Positions 49,101 through 58,550 of a stretch of 63,112 nucleotides of DNA are shown here, piece after piece. This DNA is from an uncultured Sphingomonas sp. GTDB lineage: Bacteria; Pseudomonadota; Alphaproteobacteria; Sphingomonadales; Sphingomonadaceae. The stretch is taken from positions 1 through 63,112 of the forward strand of contig CAJYKB010000051.1 of NCBI GenBank assembly GCA_913774925.1, read 5' to 3'. Within the stretch, counting starts at the first letter, position 1. Each line of letters begins with the position of its first letter. The translations under genes were made by a program, and so were the position numbers. The notes under the pieces are model-generated. The model was not told where the DNA came from. It saw nothing but the letters and a program-made list of their open reading frames with translations, and searched no databases.

Positions 49101-49451
49101 CGCAAGGCCTATGGCCTTGGCGCGATGGCGATGTCGGGGGGCAGCTCGCTCCAGACGCTATTTACCGTGTCGTGGCCGCAAGGCGAGTTCGGCGGCATGG
49201 GCCTGGAGGGCTCGGTCCGCCTCGGCTACAAGCAGGAGCTGGCCGCGATCGAGGATCCGGTCGAGCGCGAGGCGCTGTTCCGTTCAATGGTCGACGAGCT
49301 CTACGAAAAGGGCAAGGCGATCAACGCCGCAAGCTATTGCGAGATCGACGACGTGATCGATCCCGCCGACACGCGCCGCTGGATCGCGACGATGCTGCGC
49401 GCCCGACCGCCGCGCGCGCGTCGCGCCGACCGCTATCTTGATGCCTGGTGA
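46173..49451 (+). CDS. Single-chain biotin-dependent acyl-CoA carboxylase (BC-BCCP-CT fusion), copy 1
   Basis: A 1092-aa three-part carboxylase. Biotin carboxylase occupies about 1-450 (KLLIANRAEIAIRVVRAA; VKAVAGGGGRGMRAV; MEVNPRVQVEHTVTEAVTGI). A biotinyl domain follows with the biotin lysine Lys524 in VLEAMKMEH. The carboxyltransferase (about 590-1092) contains GKRTARENIAGLLDEDSFVE, GGMNHKKMDRLLGVARDL and LCDTPGFMVGPEHERTA. The stretch between BC and the biotin domain is short, leaving little room for a full BT domain. It carboxylates an acyl-CoA using bicarbonate and ATP. The closest described architecture is the single-chain long-chain acyl-CoA carboxylase. It is followed 7 bp later by a paralogue. 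Substrate unknown. Confidence 0.9.
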   Translation: MKLLIANRAEIAIRVVRAAAELGWPTVAVHAEDDAASLHVSIADEHVALPGRGVAAYLDGEAIIAAAQATGCDAIHPGYGFLAENAGFARACAEAGLIFVGPLPEQIALFGEKATSRAFAQSLDIAVVPGTPPGLDEQAAAAFLGSLDGGAMMVKAVAGGGGRGMRAVRSPDAVAEAVARCRSEALGAFGNGTLFAERLIERARHIEVQVIGDGTGAVTHLGERDCTLQRRNQKLIEFAPSHGLDPAVRGALCAAAVRIAAACHYRGLGTVEFLLDADRLGEWFFMEVNPRVQVEHTVTEAVTGIDLVQTQLQIAAGATLAELGLEQDAVPSPRGHAVQLRISTETMDAAGNTRPSVGTITAYQPASGPGVRVDGYGYAGYRVQASYDPLLTKLIVAVQAGGTAGYRALLAKAARAAAETRIDGVETNLPLLRALLADPAVQADAVTTGFVESHVATLTARAAAFASTLPDAAAVAPTNHQALITTPPGTQAVPAPAVGVIVSIVADGEIVRRGDQLAVLEAMKMEHPVLAPADGYVRAVVGAVGDSVAEAAPLLFIEPAELGAAIDADAVETDLDHIGKALAESNERHAINMDAARPDAVKRRHNKGKRTARENIAGLLDEDSFVEFAPLALAAQRRRRTMEELIRMSPADGLVAGVGSVNSTQFAGRPAQVAVMSYDYTVFAGTQGGMNHKKMDRLLGVARDLRVPVVAFCEGGGGRPGETDKMRVAGLEETSFTEFARLSGKVPLVGITSGRCFAGNAALLGCCDVIIATADSAIGMGGPAMIEGGGLGVFSPEEVGPMAVQVPNGVVDVAVADEAEAVDVARRYLSYFQGTIADWAVADQRHLRHVVPENRLRVYDVRRVIDLLCDKNSVLELRPQFGTALITALVRIEGQPVGLIANDPRVLSGALDSDASDKGARFLQMCDVHGLPVLSLCDTPGFMVGPEHERTAAVRHVSRLFLAGANMAEPMMTVVLRKAYGLGAMAMSGGSSLQTLFTVSWPQGEFGGMGLEGSVRLGYKQELAAIEDPVEREALFRSMVDELYEKGKAINAASYCEIDDVIDPADTRRWIATMLRARPPRARRADRYLDAW

Positions 49452-49458
49452 TCGTCCC

Positions 49459-52400
49459 ATGAAGAAACTGCTCATAGCCAATCGCGGCGAGATCGCGATC
49501 CGCATCGCGCGTGCCGCCAGCGACCATGGTATCGCCAGCGTCGCGGTCTTTTCGACCGACGATGCGTCGTCGCTCCACATCAGCCGCGCCGATCATGCTG
49601 TGGCGCTCGCCGGACATGGGGCGGCAGCCTATCTCGACATCGAAGCGATCGTCGCCGCGGCGCGCGCGACGGGCTGCGACGCGGTGCATCCTGGCTACGG
49701 CTTTCTCAGCGAGAATGCAGCGTTCGCGCGCGCCTGTGCCGAGGCCGGGCTGATCTTCGTCGGCCCGGCGCCGAAGACGTTGGCGCTGTTCGGCGACAAG
49801 GCCGCGGCGCGCGTGCTCGCCGCCGCGCAGGACGTCCCGCTCACCCGCGGCACCGACGGCGGCGTCGACGCGACGGCGGCGCACGCCTTTTTCGCCTCGC
49901 TCGAGGGAGGTGCCGCGATCGTGAAGGCGGTGGCGGGCGGTGGCGGGCGCGGGATGCGCGTCGTGCGCAGCGCCGCCGAGCTGGACGACGCGCTCGCGCG
50001 CTGCGCTTCCGAAGCGAAGGCGGCGTTCGGGTCGGACGCATTGTACCTGGAGGAATATGTCGAGCGCGCGCGGCATATCGAGATCCAGGTCGTGGGCGAC
50101 GCCCACGGGACGATCGCGCACCTCCACGAACGCGAGTGCAGCGCTCAGCGGCGTCATCAGAAAATCATCGAACTTGCGCCCAGTCCATGGCTGGAGCCCG
50201 CCGTGCGCAGCGCCTTGCAGGATGCTGCGCTCGTGCTGGCAACGGCTGCGGAATATCGTTCGGTCGGCACGGTCGAGTTCCTGGTCGAGACCGATGCCAC
50301 CGGCGCGGCCACGGGACGCTGGTTCTTCATAGAGATGAATCCGCGGCTCCAGGTCGAGCATACGGTGACCGAGGAAGTGACCGGCATCGACCTGGTTCGC
50401 ACGCAACTCGCCATTGCCGAGGGTACGGCGCTGGCGGACTGCGGCGTGCTCGACGCGATGGCGCGTTCGCCGCAGGGCTTCGCCGTGCAGCTGCGTGTCA
50501 ACATGGAGCGATTCCTGCCCGATGGATCGACGCTGTCGGCGGGCGGCACGCTCGCCGCGTTCGAGCCGCCGTCGGGGTCGGGGGTGCGCGTCGAAACCTT
50601 CGGCTATGCCGGATACGAGACCGTATCGAGCTTCGACTCGCTGCTTGCCAAGCTGATCGTCCACACGCCGGGGGCGTCGTTCGACGATTGCCGCCGCCGC
50701 GCCTATCGCGCTCTGTGCGAGTTTCGCATCGACGGCGTCGACACCAACATCCCGCTGTTGCAGAACCTGTTGCAGCATGAGGATTTCGCCGCCGGCCGCG
50801 TTGACACGCGCTTCATCGAGCGTGCCGCGGTCGATCTGGCGCGCGCTGTGGAGCATCCCAGCCTCTTTGCCCGCCCCCGCCATGCCGCCGGGCCGGCGGT
50901 CGCGCGCGAAGAAGCGCGCGTGGCGGGCGCCGTTGCGGTACGCGCGCCGATGCAGGGGCAACTGGTACTGCTCGACGTCGCGCCGGGCGACAGCGTGCGT
51001 CCCGGCCAGCGCGTCGCGGTGGTCGAGGCGATGAAGATGGAACATGCGGTGTTCGCCGACACCGCGGGCACGGTGGCGGTCGTCCCCGCCAGCATCGGCC
51101 AGCCGATCCGGCATGACGCGATCCTGCTGGAGATCGTGCCCGGCGAGGTCGGCGAGGCGTCCGCCGACCGGCAGGACACCGGCGCGGCGGCGGCGATGAC
51201 GCAGGTGCTGGACGAGATCGAGGCGAAGCGCGCCGGCCTGGCCGACGACGCGCGCCCCGATGCGGTCGCCAAGGCGCGCAAGCGCGGCATGATGACCGCG
51301 CGCGAGCGGATCGCCGGGCTGTGCGACGCCGGATCGTTCGTCGAGTTTGGCGGGCTGGTGCGCGTCGAGGGGCTGGACGAACGGGCGCGGGGCGATTCGA
51401 TCATCACCGGCACGGCGACGATCGACGGGCGGCCAGTGGTGGTCGTGTCGCAGGATTTTTCGCTGCTCGGCGGATCGATGGGGCATCTGGGGTCGGAAAA
51501 GCTCGACCGCGCCATCGTGATCGCGCTCAATCAGGGATTGCCGCTGGCGATGATCCTGGACGGCGGCGGCCACCGTATCCAGGACGGCCAGAATTCGCGT
51601 GCCTATGCGCGCGGCGGGCGCACCTTCCACAATTTCGCGCGCCTGTCCGGCTATGTCCCGATCGCGGTGGCGATGGTGGGGTTCGGCTTTGCGGCGAACA
51701 CCAATTATTCCGGCATGGCGGACTTCATCGTCATGGTGCGCGACCAGGCGACGATGGGGCTGGCCGGGCCGGCGCTGGTCAAGGCGGGTACGGGCGAGGA
51801 GATCGATGCGCTGACGCTGGGTGGCGCGGCGATGCAGGTCGATGGCCAGGGGCTGGGCGACCTGGGCGTCGCGACGGAACAGGAGGCGCTCGACGCGGTA
51901 CGTGAATTTTTCTCGTATCTGCCCGGCAACGCGCAGAAAATGATTCCCCTCGCCCCGGTCCGCGACGGTGACGACGATGCCGATCGCGCCGAGGCGCTGC
52001 TTGCCGCGGTGCCGGTCAACACGCGTCGTACCTATGACGTGCGCCCGGTGATCGAGACGATCGCAGACAGCGACAGCCTGTTCGAGCTGAAGCCCACCTT
52101 CGCCACCAACATCGTCACCGCGCTGGCGCGGCTGGACGGCCGCGCGGTCGGCTTCGTCGCCAACCAGCCCGCCAGCATGGGCGGCATGATCGACTCCCCG
52201 GCGTGCGAGAAGGCCGCGCACTTCATTGCCTTGTGCGATGCGTTCGGCGTACCGCTGGTCTTCCTAATGGACGTGCCTGGCTTCTCGATCGGGTCGGGCG
52301 CGGAACGCAGCGGGCTGGGGCGGCGCAGCGCCAAGGTGCTGTTCGAACTGGGCCATGCGACGGTGCCGCGCATCTCGATCATCCTGCGCAAGGGCTATGG

Positions 52401-52740
52401 CCTAGGCTTCGTGGCGATGGCGGGCGGGCGCAGCTTCGACGCCGACGCCTGCCTCGCCTGGCCGACCGCGGAAATCTGCGCCATGTCGGTCGAGGGGTCG
52501 GTCGATGTCGCCTATCGCCGCGACTATGAGGCGGCGGAGGATCCGTCCGCCCGCCGGCAGGAGATCATCGATTCGATCCGCGCCCGCATCGGCCCGTTGC
52601 AGGCCGCCGAGGGCTTCGGCGTCGACGACCTGATCGACCCGCGCGACACGCGGCGGCGGCTGAAGGAGATCTTGGCCCGCGTGCCCGCGCGCCGCGTGAA
52701 CATGATGCCGCCGAAGTTCCGCTCGATCGCGCCGATCTGA
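49459..52740 (+). CDS. Single-chain biotin-dependent acyl-CoA carboxylase (BC-BCCP-CT fusion), copy 2
   Basis: A 1093-aa paralogue of the preceding gene with the same layout: BC (KKLLIANRGEIAIRIARAAS; EMNPRLQVEHTVTEEVTGID), biotin lysine Lys526 in VVEAMKMEHAVF, and CT (RGMMTARERIAGLCDAGSFV; LFLMDVPGFSIGSGAERSGL). The BC halves are clearly related, but the CT halves differ strongly in the acyl-CoA pocket, so the two enzymes probably act on different CoA esters. ATG 49459 was chosen over the upstream GTG at 49438, which overlaps the previous gene. It is convergent with a CoA ligase gene 10 bp away. Confidence 0.9.
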   Translation: MKKLLIANRGEIAIRIARAASDHGIASVAVFSTDDASSLHISRADHAVALAGHGAAAYLDIEAIVAAARATGCDAVHPGYGFLSENAAFARACAEAGLIFVGPAPKTLALFGDKAAARVLAAAQDVPLTRGTDGGVDATAAHAFFASLEGGAAIVKAVAGGGGRGMRVVRSAAELDDALARCASEAKAAFGSDALYLEEYVERARHIEIQVVGDAHGTIAHLHERECSAQRRHQKIIELAPSPWLEPAVRSALQDAALVLATAAEYRSVGTVEFLVETDATGAATGRWFFIEMNPRLQVEHTVTEEVTGIDLVRTQLAIAEGTALADCGVLDAMARSPQGFAVQLRVNMERFLPDGSTLSAGGTLAAFEPPSGSGVRVETFGYAGYETVSSFDSLLAKLIVHTPGASFDDCRRRAYRALCEFRIDGVDTNIPLLQNLLQHEDFAAGRVDTRFIERAAVDLARAVEHPSLFARPRHAAGPAVAREEARVAGAVAVRAPMQGQLVLLDVAPGDSVRPGQRVAVVEAMKMEHAVFADTAGTVAVVPASIGQPIRHDAILLEIVPGEVGEASADRQDTGAAAAMTQVLDEIEAKRAGLADDARPDAVAKARKRGMMTARERIAGLCDAGSFVEFGGLVRVEGLDERARGDSIITGTATIDGRPVVVVSQDFSLLGGSMGHLGSEKLDRAIVIALNQGLPLAMILDGGGHRIQDGQNSRAYARGGRTFHNFARLSGYVPIAVAMVGFGFAANTNYSGMADFIVMVRDQATMGLAGPALVKAGTGEEIDALTLGGAAMQVDGQGLGDLGVATEQEALDAVREFFSYLPGNAQKMIPLAPVRDGDDDADRAEALLAAVPVNTRRTYDVRPVIETIADSDSLFELKPTFATNIVTALARLDGRAVGFVANQPASMGGMIDSPACEKAAHFIALCDAFGVPLVFLMDVPGFSIGSGAERSGLGRRSAKVLFELGHATVPRISIILRKGYGLGFVAMAGGRSFDADACLAWPTAEICAMSVEGSVDVAYRRDYEAAEDPSARRQEIIDSIRARIGPLQAAEGFGVDDLIDPRDTRRRLKEILARVPARRVNMMPPKFRSIAPI

Positions 52741-52750
52741 CGGGCGGCGG

Positions 52751-54346
52751 CTATCCCAGCCGCACGCCCTTCACCTCCACATTGGCGGCGACGCGATCCC
52801 AGGTGTCCGGGGTGATGCCGGCATCGCGCAGGATATGCTTCTGCACCTTCATGGTCGGCGTCTTGGGCAGATCGTCGATGACGCGGATGTACCGCGGGAT
52901 CATGAAGTGCGCCATGCGGGGGCGCAGGAAGTCGATCACCTCGACCGGATCGAACGTCGCGCCTTCCACCAGTGCGACCGCGGCGAGCACCTCGTCCTCC
53001 GACAATTCGCTCTGCACCGCGACGACCGCCGCCTCGCGCACCGCGGGATGCGCGCCCAGTTCCGCCTCGACCTCGAACGAGGAGATGTTCTCGCCGCGCC
53101 GGCGGATCGCATCCTTGGCGCGGTCGACGAAGAAGTAATTGCCCTCGCCGTCCTTGCGGAAGCGGTCGCCGGTGTGGAACCAGCCGTTGCGCCACGCCGC
53201 GGCGGTCGCCTCGGGGTTGCGGTGATAGCCGTGCGTCATCGCCCAGGGCGTGTCGCAGCGCAGGATCAGCTCGCCGATGTCGCCATCGGGCACCTCGCAG
53301 TCATTGGCATCGACGATCCGCGCCTCCACCCCGGCACGCGGCTTGCCCGCGCTGCCCAGGGCGGTGGGATTGTCCTCCGACACGATCGGCATCGACGTCT
53401 CGGTCATGTTGAACGTCGTGCGCGTCGTACAGCCGAAGCGGCGGCCGAACTCGATCGCCGACTGGTCGAGCGGCAGGACGGTGACGTTGCGCAGCTTGTG
53501 CCGGGGCTGGCGGTCGCCCGCGTCGGCGATCAGGAAGCCCGACATCACCCCCAGCAGCACCACCGTCGTCACCTCGTAGCGCTCGACCACCGGCCAGAAA
53601 TCCTGCGTGCGGAACGATGCCGGGATCACCGCCGACGTGCCGGTCAGCACGGCGCGGAACAGCGCCGCGGTGCCGCCGGCATGGAACATCGGCAGCGTGA
53701 TCAGCTGGCGATCGTCGGGCTGCATCTCCGACGCGGACAGCGCCATCGAGGCGAGATGGAGATAGCTCGACAGTACCCCCTTGGACGGTCCGGTGGTGCC
53801 CGACGTGAAGATGATCGACTGGACGTCCCACGGCTCGATCGGCCGCGCCAGCGACAGGTCGCCGACCGTTTCCGGCGCCAGCACCTCGCCGGGCAGCAGC
53901 GCGACGTGCGGCACCGCCACGGGGTCGCCTCCGATCACGATCGCGCGCGTCAGGCTGTCGAATTCCAGATCGGCCAGCCGCTCCACCAGATCGCCGTGCA
54001 CGATCGCAAGCGTCGCGCCCGACAGGTCCAGCGCGTGTTTCAGCAGCGCGCCGCGATAGTGGATGTTCACCGGCACATAGACCGCGCCGAGATAGTTGAT
54101 CGCGAACCAGGCGACGACGATGTCGGGGCCGTTGGGCAGCCACGATGCCACGAAATCGCCCTGCCCGATGCCCAGCGCGCGCAGCCCGGACGCGGCGCGC
54201 CGCACACGATCACCCAGCTCGCGATAGGTCCAGCGTTCGTCGTCGTCGAAGATCGCGAACACCGTGTCGGGCTGCGCGGCGACGTGATGGTCGAGCGCGT
54301 AGCGCAGCACGCATTGCTCGCGGCTCATCATGCGCGGGTCGGTCAT
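52751..54346 (-). CDS. Acyl-CoA ligase (crotonobetaine/carnitine-CoA-ligase-like), 1
   Basis: A 531-aa ANL-superfamily ligase. It has the AMP-binding loop IIFTSGTTGPSKGVLSSYLH, the adenine motif TTFNMTETSMP, GWFHTGDRFRKDGEGNYFFV and the C-terminal lysine motif KTPTMKVQKHILR. It forms an acyl-adenylate and then the CoA thioester of a carboxylic acid. ATG 54346 follows GGAGCAAGAC; a TTG at 54358 is the alternative. It starts 14 bp after the MFS gene stop and likely shares its transcript. Acid substrate unknown. Confidence 0.9.
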   Translation of the reverse strand: MTDPRMMSREQCVLRYALDHHVAAQPDTVFAIFDDDERWTYRELGDRVRRAASGLRALGIGQGDFVASWLPNGPDIVVAWFAINYLGAVYVPVNIHYRGALLKHALDLSGATLAIVHGDLVERLADLEFDSLTRAIVIGGDPVAVPHVALLPGEVLAPETVGDLSLARPIEPWDVQSIIFTSGTTGPSKGVLSSYLHLASMALSASEMQPDDRQLITLPMFHAGGTAALFRAVLTGTSAVIPASFRTQDFWPVVERYEVTTVVLLGVMSGFLIADAGDRQPRHKLRNVTVLPLDQSAIEFGRRFGCTTRTTFNMTETSMPIVSEDNPTALGSAGKPRAGVEARIVDANDCEVPDGDIGELILRCDTPWAMTHGYHRNPEATAAAWRNGWFHTGDRFRKDGEGNYFFVDRAKDAIRRRGENISSFEVEAELGAHPAVREAAVVAVQSELSEDEVLAAVALVEGATFDPVEVIDFLRPRMAHFMIPRYIRVIDDLPKTPTMKVQKHILRDAGITPDTWDRVAANVEVKGVRLG

Positions 54347-54359
54347 GTCTTGCTCCAAG

Positions 54360-55694
54360 TCAGGCGATGGGGCCGGCGGCGCGCCGGCGCATGTGATGGG
54401 CGGCGCGGAGGAAGTGCAGCGTCGACCAGAGGATGAAGACGGCGGAACAGGCCAGCGCGACGCGCAGCCCGTCGCTGCCCAGGCCTGGCGTCAGCAGGTC
54501 GCTCAGCCGCCCGGTGACGACGGGGCCGAGCGCGGAGCCGATCAGGTTGACGCACAGCACCAGCAACCCGGCCGCGGTCGCGCGCAGATGCGGCGGCGCG
54601 GTTTCCTGAACCGCGGAATAGACCGGCGGCAGGAAGGCGACCCAGGCGGCGAAGGGCACGCACAGCAGGACGATCGCCATCACGCCGCTCGACGCGACGA
54701 ACTGTGCCCCCAGGAAGAACGGCAGGCTGAGCGCCATCACCCCGGCGGCGAACCACGGCTTGCCGCGCGGATCGCGTCGCGACAGGCGATCGCCGAAATA
54801 GCCACCGGCAAGCGTGCCGATCACCCCCATCACGCCATGCGCGATGCCCAGCATCGATCCCGCCTGCCCAGTGCTGAGGCCGAAGGTGCGGATCAGCACC
54901 GCCGGCTGGAACACCGACACGCCATAGGACAGGAAGGCATAGGCGGTGATGCCGAAGACGAGGTTGCGGTAAACGGGGTCGGCCATCAGCTGCCACAGAG
55001 CGCGCGCGGTCGAGGGTGCCTCCTCGCCGATCGGGGCGCGCCGAGGCGGCATGCTTGTGGTGACGTAGATGAGGATGCCGAGCAGCGCGCCGGGCAGCCC
55101 CATCATCAGCAGCGCGCTGCGCCAGCCATAGGCGTCGGCGATCAACCCGCCCCCGGCGAGCCCGAACATGGTGCCGAGCGGCAGCCCCAGCTGGTAGAAA
55201 GACATCGCGCGCCCGCGTGTCCGCGCAGGATAGATCCGCGCGATCAGCGCATGTGCGGGCGGGATCGCCCCCGCCTCGCCCAGCGCCACGCCGACGCGCG
55301 ACATCACAAGCTGCGCGAAGCTCTGCGCCCAGGCGCCGGCGGCAGTGAACAGGCTCCACACCACCACCGCCCCCGACAGCACGCCGATATGGCTGCGCCG
55401 GTCGGCGAGGCGCGAGAGCGGGATCGCGACGGTCGAATAGACGATCATGAACGCCGCACCGCCGAGCAGCCCGAGCTGCGTGTCGCTCAGCCCCAGTTCG
55501 CGCTTGATCGGCTCGCCCAGAATGAAGGGCAGCTGGCGGTCGAGGTAGCTGAAGGCATTGGTGAGCATCAGCAGCACCAGCAGGTAGGTGGCGTTGGGCA
55601 CCGTCTCCCCGGCGCCGTCCGCGCCCCCGACGGGGGCCGTAGCTTCGAGCACCGCATCGGCGCCGCCGACGTCCCGTGTGACGATCTGTGCCAT
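54360..55694 (-). CDS. MFS transporter (spinster/phthalate-permease-like)
   Basis: A 444-aa major facilitator protein with 12 hydrophobic segments, the TM1 pattern NAFSYLDRQLPFILGEPIKR, the loop RLADRRSHIGVLSG, and the TM4 signature RVGVALGEAGAIPPAHALIA. ATG 55694 follows GAGGAGCG; the frame open further upstream to 55781 reaches into the receptor leader. It diverges from the TonB receptor at 56021. It probably carries the acid later activated by the CoA ligases. Confidence 0.9.
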   Translation of the reverse strand: MAQIVTRDVGGADAVLEATAPVGGADGAGETVPNATYLLVLLMLTNAFSYLDRQLPFILGEPIKRELGLSDTQLGLLGGAAFMIVYSTVAIPLSRLADRRSHIGVLSGAVVVWSLFTAAGAWAQSFAQLVMSRVGVALGEAGAIPPAHALIARIYPARTRGRAMSFYQLGLPLGTMFGLAGGGLIADAYGWRSALLMMGLPGALLGILIYVTTSMPPRRAPIGEEAPSTARALWQLMADPVYRNLVFGITAYAFLSYGVSVFQPAVLIRTFGLSTGQAGSMLGIAHGVMGVIGTLAGGYFGDRLSRRDPRGKPWFAAGVMALSLPFFLGAQFVASSGVMAIVLLCVPFAAWVAFLPPVYSAVQETAPPHLRATAAGLLVLCVNLIGSALGPVVTGRLSDLLTPGLGSDGLRVALACSAVFILWSTLHFLRAAHHMRRRAAGPIA

Positions 55695-56020
55695 GGTTCG
55701 CTCCTCGTCCTGACGACGGGATCGAAGCCCGCTCTCTATGGGGTGACAGTGACCCACGTCGTCCGCTGGTTCAATCGCCACCGCATCGGCACGGGCGCGC
55801 GCAAGGCCTTGGCTTACTGCACAAAAAAGGACGAAAAACTGCGGCTTTACCGCAGGATTGGTTTAGCTTTGAAATCAATCTCCGCAACTTCAAACCACTC
55901 GGATCATGGCCAGCCGGGGGGCGCGGCAGTAGGTTGGACGACGTACCCCGACCAGCAAACGGCGGGGTGCCCATCAACGACAAGCCGGCGTTCGATCAGA
56001 CCGGTCGGAGGGGAGAACCT
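55695..56020. promoter_or_regulatory. Divergent leader region between MFS and TonB receptor genes
   Basis: No gene is visible in this 326-bp gap. It is AT-richer than its surroundings in 55815-55895 and contains a hairpin CTGCGG-CTTTA-CCGCAG (55839-55855) preceded by an A tract. The receptor ribosome site GGAGGGGAG (56007-56015) ends the region. It should carry both divergent promoters; no -10/-35 pair could be assigned with confidence. Confidence 0.4.
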
Positions 56021-58495
56021 ATGTTCAGCAAGATCCGCGCACGGCAGTCGTGCGCTGCGAGCGGCATGGCGCTCGCGCTGGCGATGGCGGTGCCTGCACA
56101 GGCGCAGAGCGACACGACGCAGCCGCCGGCCTCCGGCCTGCCGCCCGCCACCGTGCAAACGCCGGCCACCCCGGTCCCGGGATCGCCCGTCGCGACGCCA
56201 GCAGGCGATCCGGCGCCCGAACCCACCGGGACCCGCGCCGCGGTGCCGGCCACGGGCAACGACTTCGCCGACATCGTCGTCACCGCGCAGAAGCGCGCGC
56301 AGTCGATCAACGACGTCGGCATGACGATAACCGCGGTGGGCGGCGACCAGCTGCTGAAACTGGGCGTGACGAACACGTCGGACCTCGTCCGGATCGAGCC
56401 GAGCTTCAAGTTCACCCAGTCGAGCTACGGCACGCCGGTGCTGACGCTACGCGGCGTCGGCTTCAACGACGTGTCGCTCGCCGCCAGCCCAACCGTCAGC
56501 GTCTATGTCGACGAAGTGCCGCTGCCCTTCTCGATCTTCAGCCGTGGCGCGTCGCTCGATCTGGAGCGGGTGGAAGTGCTCAAGGGCCCGCAGGGCACGC
56601 TGTTCGGGCAGAACGCGACCGGCGGCGCGATCAACTATATCGCTGAGAAGCCGACGAAGGATTTCGTGGCGGGCGGCGAGGCAAGCTACGGCCGCTTCGG
56701 CTATACCAACCTGATGGCGTTCGCAGGCGGTCCGATCAGCGACACGCTGTCAGCGCGCGTGGCGGTTGACGTCACCCAGGGCGGCGCGTGGCAGCGCAAT
56801 TACTCGCGCGTCGACAATTTGCTGGGCGATCAGGACCTCATCAAGTTCCGCGTCCTGCTCGACTGGTCGCCGAGTTCCGCCTTCGATCTTCGCCTCGGCA
56901 TGAACGCCTGGCGCGACCGGTCGGAAACCCAGGTCCCGCAATTGCAGGCGATCGTGCTGAACCGACCGTCGGCCGCCGCCGGCGTGCCGTACATCACCGA
57001 CTACCCTCTGGCACCACAGGATCCGCGCGCCGGGGACTGGGACCCGCGCTATCGCCCAAAGAACGACGAGAGCTTTGTCCAGCCTTTCGTCCGTGCCCGA
57101 CTGGGCTTGACCGACGAGATCGACCTCATCTCGATTACCTCGTACATACTCTACCAGGCCAACGACCTGCGCAGCAACGACGGCGTGAAATTCGAGAACA
57201 ACAAGGGCCTGAACTTCGCCCACTCGCGCAACTTCTACCAGGAGTTGCGGGTCGCTGGACGGGCCTTCGACGGACGCGGCAATTTCGTGCTCGGCGCACA
57301 GATTTCGAAGGATGACTCGCGCGAGAACCTGCGCCGCTACTATTTCGAGAGCTCGCCGTCGTTTGCGACGACCCCCCGCCTGATCGGCGGTCGCGTCCTG
57401 GCGTTCGACGATGCCACTAGCAAGGCTGTCTTCGGCAACCTCGACTACAAGTTCAGCGACCGGCTCTCGGTCAACGGCGGGCTGCGCTACACCAAGTTCG
57501 ACCTCGACCATCGCGGCTGTTCGCAGGATCCGTCCGGAGGGCTCGCAGCGCTGATCGGCGGTATCATCGGCCAGCCGCTCGGGCCGAACCAGTGCATCAC
57601 GGTGCTGCCGGACCGCACCGCCGGGCAGCTGTACTTGACGACGATCGACGAGGACAATCTGTCGTGGCGCGGTCAGCTCGACTTCAAGCCTGCGCAGCAC
57701 AGCCTGATCTATGCCTCGATCAGCCGCGGCTACAAGGCCGGGACCGTGCCTGCGCTGAGCGCCAACACCTACACCGCACAGCTCGCCGTGAAGCAGGAGT
57801 CGGTGCTCTCCTACGAGGCTGGATTCAAGCTGGGGCTGTTCGACCGCAAGCTGCAACTGAACGGCGCCGCCTTCTATTACGATTACACCGACAAGCAGCT
57901 GTTCGGCCGCCGGCTGGACGAGCTGGGCCTGTTTGGCTCGCTCATCAAGCTGGTCAACGTGCCCAAGTCGCGCGTCTACGGTGCCGAGCTGTCGGCGGTC
58001 GTGGTGCCGACGACCGGGCTAACGCTCAACGCATCCGTGAGCTACCTCAATTCAAAAGTGACCGGCGACTTCCAGAACTTCAACAACTACGGTCGGCCGA
58101 TCAACTTCCGCGGGCTGAAGTTCCCGTACACGCCGGAATGGTCGGGTAGCGCCGGCATCGAATATCGCTGGCCGGGCTATCAAGGCAACGACATCTTCAT
58201 CGGGGCGGACGTTACCGCGCAGAGCAAGTCGGTTTCGAGCTTCGGCGGCGAGAACCCGCAGGCGCTGGGCGTGCCCGGCTATATCAAGGGCGACCCCAGC
58301 TTCAACATCCCAGCCTATGCCTTCGTCAACGCGCGCGCCGGCGTCGATCTCAACGAGCAATGGACGCTGCAAGTCTGGGCCAAGAACGTGTTCAACAAAT
58401 TCTACTTCACCGACCTTGTCCTGCAGAACGACACGCTGGGTCGCCGCACCGGCGCGCCGCAGACCTATGGGGTGACCGCCCGCTTCCGTTACTGA
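56021..58495 (+). CDS. TonB-dependent receptor of the acyl-CoA/carboxylase cluster
   Basis: An 824-aa receptor with signal peptide (CAASGMALALAMAVPAQAQ), a Pro/Ala/Thr-rich linker (about 30-75), plug ADIVVTAQKRAQSINDVGMT, VEVLKGPQGTLFGQNATGGA, and a barrel that ends GVTARFRY. ATG 56021 follows GGAGGGGAGAACCT. It precedes the second CoA ligase by 55 bp and diverges from the MFS gene, so uptake through both membranes and activation are encoded together. Ligand unknown. Confidence 0.93.
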   Translation: MFSKIRARQSCAASGMALALAMAVPAQAQSDTTQPPASGLPPATVQTPATPVPGSPVATPAGDPAPEPTGTRAAVPATGNDFADIVVTAQKRAQSINDVGMTITAVGGDQLLKLGVTNTSDLVRIEPSFKFTQSSYGTPVLTLRGVGFNDVSLAASPTVSVYVDEVPLPFSIFSRGASLDLERVEVLKGPQGTLFGQNATGGAINYIAEKPTKDFVAGGEASYGRFGYTNLMAFAGGPISDTLSARVAVDVTQGGAWQRNYSRVDNLLGDQDLIKFRVLLDWSPSSAFDLRLGMNAWRDRSETQVPQLQAIVLNRPSAAAGVPYITDYPLAPQDPRAGDWDPRYRPKNDESFVQPFVRARLGLTDEIDLISITSYILYQANDLRSNDGVKFENNKGLNFAHSRNFYQELRVAGRAFDGRGNFVLGAQISKDDSRENLRRYYFESSPSFATTPRLIGGRVLAFDDATSKAVFGNLDYKFSDRLSVNGGLRYTKFDLDHRGCSQDPSGGLAALIGGIIGQPLGPNQCITVLPDRTAGQLYLTTIDEDNLSWRGQLDFKPAQHSLIYASISRGYKAGTVPALSANTYTAQLAVKQESVLSYEAGFKLGLFDRKLQLNGAAFYYDYTDKQLFGRRLDELGLFGSLIKLVNVPKSRVYGAELSAVVVPTTGLTLNASVSYLNSKVTGDFQNFNNYGRPINFRGLKFPYTPEWSGSAGIEYRWPGYQGNDIFIGADVTAQSKSVSSFGGENPQALGVPGYIKGDPSFNIPAYAFVNARAGVDLNEQWTLQVWAKNVFNKFYFTDLVLQNDTLGRRTGAPQTYGVTARFRY

Positions 58496-58550
58496 CCGAC
58501 CCACGCGGTGCGGCGGCGCGTGCCGCCCCCGCTCATCGATAAGGACTACC

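Noticed and set aside
49321..52221. 966-codon open frame on the minus strand
   Set aside because: Antisense to the second carboxylase and lacks any recognisable domain.
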